From contig OY997591.1 of assembly GCA_963921825.1 (NCBI GenBank), forward strand, positions 46,583,825 through 46,647,824: DNA of 64,000 nucleotides. The letters are read 5' to 3'. The notes under the pieces were generated by a model, which was not told where the DNA came from, ran no database searches, and was given only the letters and a program-made list of their open reading frames with translations. The translations under genes and the position numbers were made by a program. Every line of letters begins with the position of its first letter. The first letter of the stretch is position 1. Below, piece by piece: positions 55,455 through 64,000 of the stretch. This DNA comes from Erodium maritimum (lineage: Eukaryota; Streptophyta; Magnoliopsida; Geraniales; Geraniaceae).

Positions 55455-56589
55455 AGCACGAGCTTTCTTAGACCAAAGATGAAGATTTTCCATTATTCTA
55501 GGGTGAGGTACAACTTGGACCTTTTTGTTGTAAATATAAATTTCATCAAAAGAGCGCATTATATGCAGGCTTTAGAGTGTTCGACTCATCTTTAGCCTCT
55601 ATGAGATGTAGAACGGAAAAGAGAGTGAAGCTTTTGTTTTTCTTTCTAATGTTACTTGAGAAGTCTCAATTCATGGGCCAATGGGTAAAGAAGAAAAATA
55701 CATTAGCCACAGCTCTGTTGATTCAAGTTGTTGAATTGAGGAAACCAAAGGTTGAGAGAAGCGTTAAAGATTACTTGATGACTTTTCAATTGATGTTATG
55801 AATAAAATAGTGACCCATTATCATTGTCCATAACTTTTTTCGGAGCTATTTAGAGGCGAAGATGACATGCTCAATGGAGCAGTAACAAGGAAAGAAAATT
55901 GCTTGTTTCGATGGAATTGAACTCACAACTTGCTTGCTTGTTCTGATCGGATTAGTTTTGTCTTCAATGTCATTTGTTTCATCTCTATTTCTTCTCTGCA
56001 TAATTTTCCTTTTCCTGTGATGCACATTGTAGGGTATGGGTGGGTGGCCACAAAGTGAAAGACCTAGACTTGTGATGCATATATGCTAATGCTGCTATCA
56101 CATCCCCGAGACTTGGACGGTTCACATTGTGGGCAAGTGAGTCTTGTGGGCTTGGCATTGAATTTGCGTAGTTGCTGTACATTCCATTTGCGTGACTGCA
56201 CAACTAGTACTGACATTAATAGTGGCAATTCCATTATCTGCTGCAGAAGATTCCTATAGGCATCCACTTCCTTGGTAATGCTCTTATCTTCTTACACCAC
56301 CAGTTTGATTTATATATTTGTATCCATAACATTCCTTAGTGGCTGAAACACTCTGCATTTGCATTCCATATCACCTTTTAGTTGAGGTTTTGGATAAAAT
56401 ATATGAATAAAAACAGGTTAGAAGAAAGGTCACTCACTGTATGAACTGTTTTACTTTTTTGATGCAGACCAAGTTTTTCTTATTGACAATTCCCAGTCTA
56501 ATTCCTAACTTGATGCACATGTACCAAGATTTGAACTCAGAACTTTATTTATGTAGAAGTGAGCTTCTTAAATGGGAGCATTCTTAAAT
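55455..56589. other. 3' flank of pectin methylesterase; nothing strong
   Basis: Contains the 3' UTR (possible AATAAA-like signals near 55800) and ordinary AT-rich intergenic sequence, apart from the short kinase-like remnant listed separately. Confidence 0.4.
55985..56140 (-). pseudogene. Possible receptor-like kinase C-terminal fragment
   Basis: The minus-strand frame contains NVNRPSLGDVIAALAYM, which resembles the last kinase subdomain of receptor-like cytoplasmic kinases (RPxxxDVxxALxYL). No other kinase blocks are found nearby and upstream frames are closed. It is either a tiny decayed fragment or chance similarity. Confidence 0.3.
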
Positions 56590-56825
56590 GGGTTAATATT
56601 ATAAAGCACCACACAAGTATACACGTTTTTTCAAATAACACACTAAGTTACGATTTTTTCATGTGACACACCTATGTACCAACAAATTATCAAAATTTGT
56701 TGATACATAGGTGTGCCACATGAAAAAAATCGTTGATACATAGGTGTGCCAGATGAAAAAAATCATAACTTAGTGTGTTATTTGAAAAACGTGTATACTT
56801 GTGTGGTGCTTTATGATATTAACCC
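56590..56825. mobile_element. Mutator-type MITE between two convergent genes, 9-bp duplication TTCTTAAAT
   Basis: The ends GGGTTAATATTATAAAGC and its inverse are flanked by TTCTTAAAT at 56581-56589 and 56826-56834. Almost the whole 236 bases fold on themselves (CACACAAGTATACACGTTTT against its complement). The centre has a short direct duplication of GTTGATACATAGGTGTGCCA. The GGGTTAA start and 9-bp duplication relate it to the MITE at 21031. Confidence 0.92.
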
Positions 56826-56834
56826 TTCTTAAAT

Positions 56835-57098
56835 TATGTTATTATATCTACATTAATCTCCTCCACTGGAGACCTAGTAATCACTGAACTTGGATTCACC
56901 TTCTTCTTGAAGACTTTTATGCACATGGTTAGGATTAGAATCCTAAACTCATGGAGAATATCAGAAAACATGGACAAATGGTTTGATTATGAATGAACCA
57001 TCAGCACTCTTCACACCAAACAGACACACATACATGACTCGTGATATCAACTCTGTTGCACACTTTGATTTACATAATAAACTCTGAAATGCTGAAAC
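56835..57098. other. 3' flank of the GUX-like gene
   Basis: Short AT-rich sequence between the MITE and the stop codon of the minus-strand gene. It should hold that gene's 3' UTR. Nothing else recognised. Confidence 0.4.
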
Positions 57099-59083
57099 TC
57101 ACAAGCTGGAGTGAAGTGTCACTGTTGTTTCAGGAGGCAAAGGAGCTGACAATCCCTTATCGGTCCAGTTCTTCTCTCCCCAATGCCTCAACATGTCTTC
57201 CCAGATGCAGAACTTGTCAACGCATATCTCCAGCCTCGGATCCTTAACTTCAATCTTCCAATGCCCATCTGTGTGGTTTGCCTTCTCAGATTTCCTCCTG
57301 TCCCACTCTAACTTGGCCTTCTGCTTAGACTTGAGCAAGCAAAACTGTTGCAAATTCTCAGGCATGGAATCGTGCACTTTCCACCACCTTCTGTGAGCTA
57401 CATCACTTGCGAAGTCCCGCATTATGTTAGAATTCCAATTGCAGTCATAATCACGAAAACACAGCCAAGGCTTGAAGCCCAAGTAGTGAAGTACATAGAG
57501 AACGGGAGGCTCAGCACCAAATAAGTAAGTCTTCCTTGTTTTTGTCTTGTCACTGTCTCCAACCCAAAAGTGCTTCAAATAGTTCATGCGCTTTGGAATC
57601 CTATGCCATCTGGTAAATATCTCATTCAAGTACCCTTGATCACCTCCATTGTAGGACTCGATCTCATCAATGTGTTCCATGAGGAGATGGAAAGTGCAAT
57701 TTGAAGGTTCTATGACCATGGCACCTGAGTTGAAGAGCGCGCCACTGTTTCCTGTTGCTGAAACCTCTGGCATTTGGAACAAGAAGTCTATGTTTCGAAG
57801 GATCAGCATGTCAGCATCGATGAAGATGATCTTGTCATAGTCCGTGAGCTGCCATAGCCTGAACTTGCTGTAGTTCCACTCGTTGTAGGCGTCCTTTTTA
57901 GCCTTGGGGTTCCTGATCCTCTCTATGATCCTGACTTTCCATCCAGCTGCCTCTAGTCCGCTTTTGTAGTGCGCTCTGATTGTCTTGTCCACAAGGATCA
58001 CCAGGTCTCTGGTGGATCCGGTCATGCGGATGCTCTGTGCCGCTGCTATGGCTCCACATACATAGACGTGGGCTGAATGGAGAATCGTTGCGTATGCTTC
58101 TCGTTGCACCTTTCTTGATCGAACTCGCTCTGCATTGATGGACAACTAAATTGAGATAAAACATGATATGAGTAGTTATAGAGAGATGATTACAAGTTAC
58201 AAGTGACCTTGATCCCCTAAGGGAAGTGCAAGCTCGCAAGAGCCAACAGGTAGGCGAAGCTTGTCCCTCAAAACATCCGGATCCGGCTTGTAAAGCCAGA
58301 CGTCCCCTTGACGCGCAACAAGCTCCTTGCAAGTGAACATATTCACCATCGGAAAACACTCGGTAACAAAGAGCAGGTGCACCGCATACTTCCCTTTGGC
58401 GGAGGCCGCAACACCCGCCGCCGCGAGCTGCAAGTGCAGCCTTGCCACATCTCTCCGCCACTTTCCCTCTCTCCGACATGGCAGCTTCACGGCAATGAGA
58501 TGTATCCTCTTTCCCGGCGCCTCCACCTCCGGCAAAGACGGACACACAGGAACCCCTCTCTCTTCCTCCTCGTCGATCCATTCCGGGTACAAACTATTCC
58601 ATGTCACATTCTTCCCAACATAGTTAAGGTTCAGAACGACATGTTGCGTGTCGGGACTTATCCGCTTCCACTTCGTCAATTCTCTATCGTTGAAGTTCAA
58701 CAACCCGATTCTTCGGACATTCCTCACCTTTGCGGTGACCTTGGATATGTGATCCCAGTTGATGTTCAGGTTCGAGACATACCGATGATCTGTATGTGAT
58801 CCTCCCCATATCCATCTGCTCACAAAATGGTGTCTGAAAATGAAACATAAGTTGAGGACTACACGAAGAGGAAGAATATGGGAGTCGAGAGGGTCAGTTA
58901 TCAGTTTTACCGGACGGCATAACTTGGAGAGTGATCATTGTAAGACCTCGGAGAGCAAAGAAGCGTAATGGAAGTGCCGAATATAAGGATAGCTAGGAGG
59001 ATCTTTAGTGACAAAAACTTGCAGTGGTCCAAGGTTTTGCGAAGTAGCTTACCTTTACTTCTTCCTAGTTTCGTTTTGCACAT
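57099..59083 (-). CDS. GUX: GUX-like UDP-glucuronate:xylan alpha-glucuronosyltransferase (GT8), three exons
   Basis: Minus-strand exons 59083-58911, 58833-58208 and 58129-57099 total 1830 bases (609 residues). Introns are GT...AG; exon 3 uses the acceptor at ATGCAG, which alone keeps the frame (GDQ|ERVRSRK). Residues about 23-43 (FLSLKILLAILIFGTSITLL) form a type II Golgi membrane anchor. The stem region has LYPEWIDEEEE, HLIAVKLPCRR and LRLPVGSCELALPL, typical of the PGSIP/GUX family. The GT8 domain contains the DAD metal/UDP-sugar motif (D371-D373), NSGAMVIEPS, GGDQGYLNE and HYLGFKPWLCF. GUX enzymes add glucuronic acid to xylan in the Golgi. Length fits the family. Which GUX subgroup it belongs to, and so its exact activity, cannot be decided by eye. 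Confidence 0.94.
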
Positions 59084-60244
59084 GTCTTTGCTGTTTCACG
59101 TGAAACATATACATGAACAAATCAAAGCTCGTCAAGTTGTACAGTTAACCATAAATTAAGGGTTCTACTTTCATTCATGGACCTCTCCATGCAATATAAC
59201 ATATCAATAATATTAACAGTAAACTATAGATGAGATATCGGTACGAATGATGCATTTGAATAACAAGCTATGATATCATGTTAAAATCTGATTGAGATCA
59301 AACAGATAAGTGGAGGTTTCAAGATACTTATCAAATACTTATTATTATCGAATTACTTCAATGACTCGTAACATCTAAACACTAATGTAAAAAACGAAAG
59401 AAGAAACTGACATGGATGCAGATAATCGATGTCTAGTCCCCGCAGAACCGAGGGGTGAGCCCATGTTACTCTAAAAAACCGACCTCCTATAACCCACCGG
59501 AGGGACTTATTATCATCTGAAAAACCAAGTAGAGAAAGCAAAATCATCTCACCAACGTGACATTGAGCTTCAAACGAAACTAAACAAGTTGCAAAACAAG
59601 GAGAAAGCAAGAAATGTAGGAGAGATTTGAGAAGAATTAGCCAAAAACATCAAGTAACATAACTGAAACCGAGAACAAGAGGAAACCTAGAACATGGGAC
59701 TATTTAGCATCACCATTGTCATCGGAAAAGTAGAACTTGTTAAACTAACAAGATGAGTAGTGAAATGAACCTAATAAGCGTAGCTTACAGTTACAAGGAA
59801 TCACCAAGTGCATAGAAGATAAGACGAGAACTTCATATATACTTTGGGATCAAGCAAGGCAAGTTCAATGGCATTGATGCAGTGAAATAGAAAGTGATTG
59901 TTGAGCAGTCATATAATTATATATCAAAACAACACAAGAAAGATGATGAGCTTGAGAGAACGATGAACCATAACACTATTCGATCAATATATAGACGATA
60001 ATCGTCTAAGCACATATGGGATTCACGTCTTTAGACGTGTATACATATACATGTCAGGTTTTTTTAACATGAAAATCCAATTTAGTGGATTCATATATAC
60101 TCTAGAACAAGTGGATTGTTGGAGACTCATGTTTTTATATCTAAAGAAAATCCAATCCATCTAAATAATTTAGGTTTATTATAAAAAACAAATATATTTA
60201 TAACAACAACACAATATTTGACAGTATCATAATTATTTAGAGTA
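59084..60244. other. Upstream flank of the GUX-like gene; no gene recognised
   Basis: AT-rich. The first 100 bases contain CACGTGAAAC just upstream of the start codon (59087-59105), and 59980-60060 contains ATCGTCTA-type short inverted phrases. The promoter and 5' UTR should be here; no other coding block seen. Confidence 0.4.
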
Positions 60245-61850
60245 GGGAAAATTTCATTTTAATATCCTGCCAAACATTTACTTTAAAAATGATACCCTAA
60301 TTTTTTTTTGCAGTTTCATACACAAACCAAAATTTACCAACACTTTCATACACAACCGTTAAATTTCTATTAGTTTTGGATGAAAAATAGACACGTGCTT
60401 CGCATATGACCCTCATTGTTTTCAAAATACCAATAATACCATACTCTTATATCAACACCCTAAACCAACAATACCCAATAATATCTTTAACTTATTAAAT
60501 TATTCTTATTTATTTATTTTAAATTTTCATATTTCCATAATTAAAAAAACCGATAATATTTTAATTAAATCATAATAATAATAATTATTTTTAAATAATT
60601 TATAGTTAATATTCTTAATTTTAATAATAATCAATTTTTATTAATTTCTTCATAATTATTTTTTAATTTGTTTTTTTAGTTTTCAATAATTAAAAAATTT
60701 GTTCTTACGCAGCAGGAATAGTCCTAATTAACTTGATTTCAGTAATTAAAATATGTTCTTCATAAAATTTGTTCTTTTCATTAATTAACTTGATTTATAT
60801 ACACAATTTAGAAGAAAAAAGTCTTGATTCAACACGATTTTGAAGACAAAAAATCTAGATCTGATGAACAAACACTTTCAATGAACTCATATTTTCACAA
60901 ATCGATTAGAACTATAACATTCTGAATCGATTGTTCATATGCAACATGAATAGAACTTGAGGATTCATTTTACATATAAGATTTATGTATGCTACCTACA
61001 TTCATAGAACGAACAAAGAAATTGAAAAAAAGGAACTCGGGAAGAGAACACGGGCCCGCCGGAGCCAAAACATGCTAGAGCAAACTAGATATGAGAAGAG
61101 GAAATGAGCTTGCATGCCTCCCAAGAATAGATTAATGCCAGAGATGGAAGCGCATAGGAGACCTACGTGACTTCGACCCATGTCTGCCTCTGGCTAGATG
61201 TTGTCGGAGAGAGACACCTCTCCTCGTCGTGACGCTGGAGACGAGCCAGAGACAACACAATGCGACCTCGACCCCATCAGGTATCCGACGAAGTAGCGTC
61301 CTTGGCGTGGGCTCAGTGAGGCTCAAATTCTTTCACGAAGAGGGACAATGCGATGCAAAGCAACCTCGACCCCATCAGATATCTAACGAGAAAAGCACTG
61401 AATCTCATCGCCGCTTGTGAAGCCATCATGCCTAGCTCTCCATGGATGTGAGGTGAAGGTGAAGGGTTAGATGAGGTGGTCTCGTTGGGGAAGATGAAGG
61501 TGAAGGGACGAGGTGAAGGGGGCGTGGATCAGATGAATTGTGTTTAGGGTGATGATATATGAAGAATGAGGAATGAATTTAGGGTAGAATAAAAACGAAG
61601 GTAGTTTAGCTCTAGATATGTTTAGGTAAGTTAATTAGATTATTTAAGTTTAATTAGATTAAGTAAGTCTGATTAGATTATAGATATTATGGTCATTTTA
61701 CCTATTTTGGATGGAAAGTTAACTAAAATCTAATGGCTGAGTATGAAAGTGTTGGTAAATGTTTAGTTTGGGTACGGAACTGCAATTTTTTTTGCCAAGA
61801 TATCATTTTCAAAGTAAATATTTGGTAGGGAACTATATTGAATTTTTCCC
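60245..61850. mobile_element. Non-autonomous MULE with about 150-base TIRs and a near-perfect 9-bp duplication
   Basis: The left end GGGAAAATTTCATTTTAATA and the right end, whose inverse is GGGAAAAATTCAATATAG, stay similar for about 150 bases (sharing TTTACCAACACTTTCATAC inside). The flanks are TTTAGAGTA (60236-60244) and TTCAGAGTA (61851-61859), eight of nine identical. The interior is AT-rich to about 61020, then GC-richer (61050-61540) with a partly repeated CCTCGACCCCATCAG block and no transposase. It fits a MULE that may have taken up host sequence. Confidence 0.82.
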
Positions 61851-61940
61851 TTCAGAGTATTATACACATATTTTGATAATACTTAATTACTTTTATTTTG
61901 ATACTCTTACATTAATAACGTATAGAAAATATCTTTTACT

Positions 61941-64000
61941 ATGATTAGGAAAAATACGTCCTCTGTTAGAGTTTCTACGCCATTAGCACAGCCGAGTGAT
62001 TCTCCCCGAAATCATTGTTGTAACTTCTGGCCTAGGTCCGGTTGTCCTCCGCTGCAATGTCGTTGCTTGGGTCCCTCTTTGCAAAAAAGCTCCACTTCTT
62101 TGTTACGAACACCCCCGATCCCGCATCTGGCCTTGTCTTCGCCAAACCTGTTGCTGCCACCTCCTCAATCACATGGTTCTCTACGTCCTCCCCCGTTAGA
62201 ACTACCTAAGACGACTTCAATGGGCTTTTCACAATTAACTCTGATGCCTCAATGATAAAGACGGTTGGATCCTGGCTCGGGAACGATTACGAATCCAAAT
62301 CACTTCCCTGAAAAGCCCGCTTTTAAGGTCCTAGCCTGGAATTGTCAAGGAATGGGATCCCGACAACATAAACAACACCTCTATTACTTGCTACGGGACC
62401 ACCGCCCCCATGTGTTGTTCCTCTCTGAAACTTTACTAGCCTAGCAAGGATGCATGATGTTGGCTCGTTCCTTGGGATTCCATGGACACTTTTGTGTTCC
62501 CACTTCTGCTACACGACGAGGTCCGGCTTTATTTTGGGTCACAAGAGTAGATACTACGATTAGAGTTTGGGATGACCATTATATTGACGCGGAAGTATCA
62601 GCTCCAGGGTAAGAGGATGTTCGAATTACATGTATCTATGGTGAGGCACAAAGGAATCACTGACATAGGACTTGAGACCTCCTACGCCAATTGCATTAGC
62701 GGGCGCGACCTCACTGGATTATCATTGGGGATTTCAATGGGATCCTTGATCAGTAGGAAACGCTGGAAGAGGTCCGTACCCCCAAAATATGGTGGATGAT
62801 TTCTGTCGAGTTGTGGATGAACTAGACCTTGTTGATGTCTCGATAACTGGACACCAAATTACATGGTTTCGGGGTCACACCCATAAGAGGCGTATCCAAT
62901 CTCGGTTGGACAATGCTTTATTATCAAGTTCTTTTTATTACTCTCTCCCAGAGCTGGATTTCTGTAACACGAGTTCTACTACCTCTGCTTACTGGCCTAT
63001 TTTGCTCTCCCTTGCACGGAAAGTAGGTCAACGTGCTTCGGCTAAATTCAGGTTCTAATCTCAATGGATTCAGGAACCGGATTGTGGACGTTTGGTATAG
63101 GAAGAATGAGATAAATCACCTTTGAAGCCGATAAAGGATGTGATTAAGAAGGTGGGAATGTCATTGGATAAAGGACCAGAATCATTTTAAGAAGAACATA
63201 AATCATATAAAGTGGTGTCAACAACGTACTGCTGAGCTAAATGGTAGGACTGATTAGAATGTGATTCATCGGCGTGAGGCTATCCAAATTCAGTATGAAA
63301 GGGCTTTGTGTGCCCACGAGGCGTTCTGTCGTCAAAGGGCTAAACAACATTGGTTGGAAGAGGGAGACAAGAATACCAAATTCTTCCAAGCGCCGCATCT
63401 TACAAACGCATAATTAATGCAGATGTGACATTAGAAAATACGCTGGGACTGGTGGTCACATGGGACATGGGAATGTGGGAGTTAATTATATAATACTTGG
63501 GCATATCTTTTCTACTAGTCACCTGAACCTAGATAATTTCCCGATTGAGCTACCCCTCATATTACGACCATACAGAACCAATCTCTATTGACCCTGGGTA
63601 CTGAGTTCGAGATTCGATTAACTATATTTCAGACGGGGCCGGATAAATCACCAGGCCCAGATGGACTTAATCCACGATTTTACCAACATTACTGACCAAT
63701 ATTAGTTGAGGAGGTTGTTCGCTTTATTTAAGGTGCTATATAGCCCGGGACATTTGACTCGACTTTGAACGATACATCTGTCATGTTGATTCCTAAGAAG
63801 CTAGATCTGGATGTGATTACTGAGCTTAGACCTATTGCTTTGTGTAACGTTATGTTCCAAATTATTTCTGAAGTCTTAGCTAATAGACTGTGACCCTTAG
63901 TTCACCATATGATCTCGGAGTCGAAAGGGGCATTCATCCCGGGTAGGTGTATTAAGGATAACATCCTGATATCCTTTAAAGTTATTCATTATCTACGTCG
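61941..64000 (+). pseudogene. Degenerate L1-type LINE: endonuclease and reverse transcriptase, runs off the window
   Basis: From about 62310 the plus strand encodes an AP-type endonuclease: LAWNCQGMGSR, LFLSET, then after frame breaks WIIIGDFNGIL and FCRVVDELDLVDVSITG. It continues with HEAFCRQRAKQHWLEEGDKN (about 63320), the RT entry block GPDKSPGPDGLNPRFYQHY (about 63640), VMLIPKK, ELRPIALCNV and KGAFIPGRCIKDNIL at the end. Stops and frameshifts occur throughout. 61941-62300 is a proline-rich linker of uncertain origin. The element continues beyond 64000. It is similar in type to, but not demonstrably the same as, the LINE remnant at 47970. Confidence 0.88.

Noticed and set aside
55577..55801. 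A 74-residue frame downstream of pectin methylesterase
   Set aside because: Falls in the likely 3' UTR/flank, composition like its surroundings, no recognisable domain.

Overview
This is repeat-rich nuclear DNA from a flowering plant, probably a eudicot. The evidence is three intron-bearing plant genes with GT-AG introns (a type-I pectin methylesterase, a GUX-type glucuronosyltransferase and the exosome subunit RRP42) set in nested plant transposons: Ty3 chromoviruses, Copia, L1-type LINEs, Mutator-like elements (MULEs) and MITEs. The species cannot be named from the sequence. Nothing prokaryotic is present.

Layout. 1-6826: decayed, internally deleted Ty3 chromovirus; its 3' LTR stops abruptly at a truncated, broken FAR1/MULE-type transposase gene on the minus strand (6827-8640). 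9371-12629 and 13054-16180: two solo LTRs with perfect 5-bp target duplications. 12630-18663: a chain of terminal-inverted-repeat elements bordered by (TA)n tracts, including a long foldback. 18714-20307: a different LTR-like segment abutting a broken MuDR-type transposase gene (20308-23690, minus) that carries a MITE with a 9-bp duplication. An AT-rich repeat array upstream of that gene is split by a young 12.6-kb chromovirus (24362-37002). Its LTRs are 2909 bp each with only six differences found by eye, and its duplication is AACTA. It contains an exact 1308-bp internal tandem duplication and two in-frame stops.

38496-42780: RRP42 on the minus strand, seven coding exons and a large intron in the 5' UTR. 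43039-47985: minus-strand Copia remnant split by a solo LTR (44787-47771). About 47970-52089: LINE ORF1 remnant, solo LTR (48782-51994) and a possible LINE tail. 52965-55454: pectin methylesterase, plus strand, two exons. 57099-59083: GUX-like GT8 enzyme, minus strand, three exons. The two are convergent and a MITE lies between their 3' ends. 60245-61850: non-autonomous MULE. About 61941-64000: degenerate LINE endonuclease/RT running off the window.

How it fits together. The three host genes are not an operon. Pectin methylesterase and GUX both act in wall polysaccharide metabolism, but their adjacency may be chance. Most of the other DNA is one chromovirus family in several states (full-length, deleted, solo LTR). 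Its LTRs appear modular: 3' portions are shared or similarly laid out, while 5' halves and one internal tandem-array cassette differ between copies. Exon boundaries were inferred by eye from splice consensus and reading-frame continuity; all family calls are from motif recognition without database searches.
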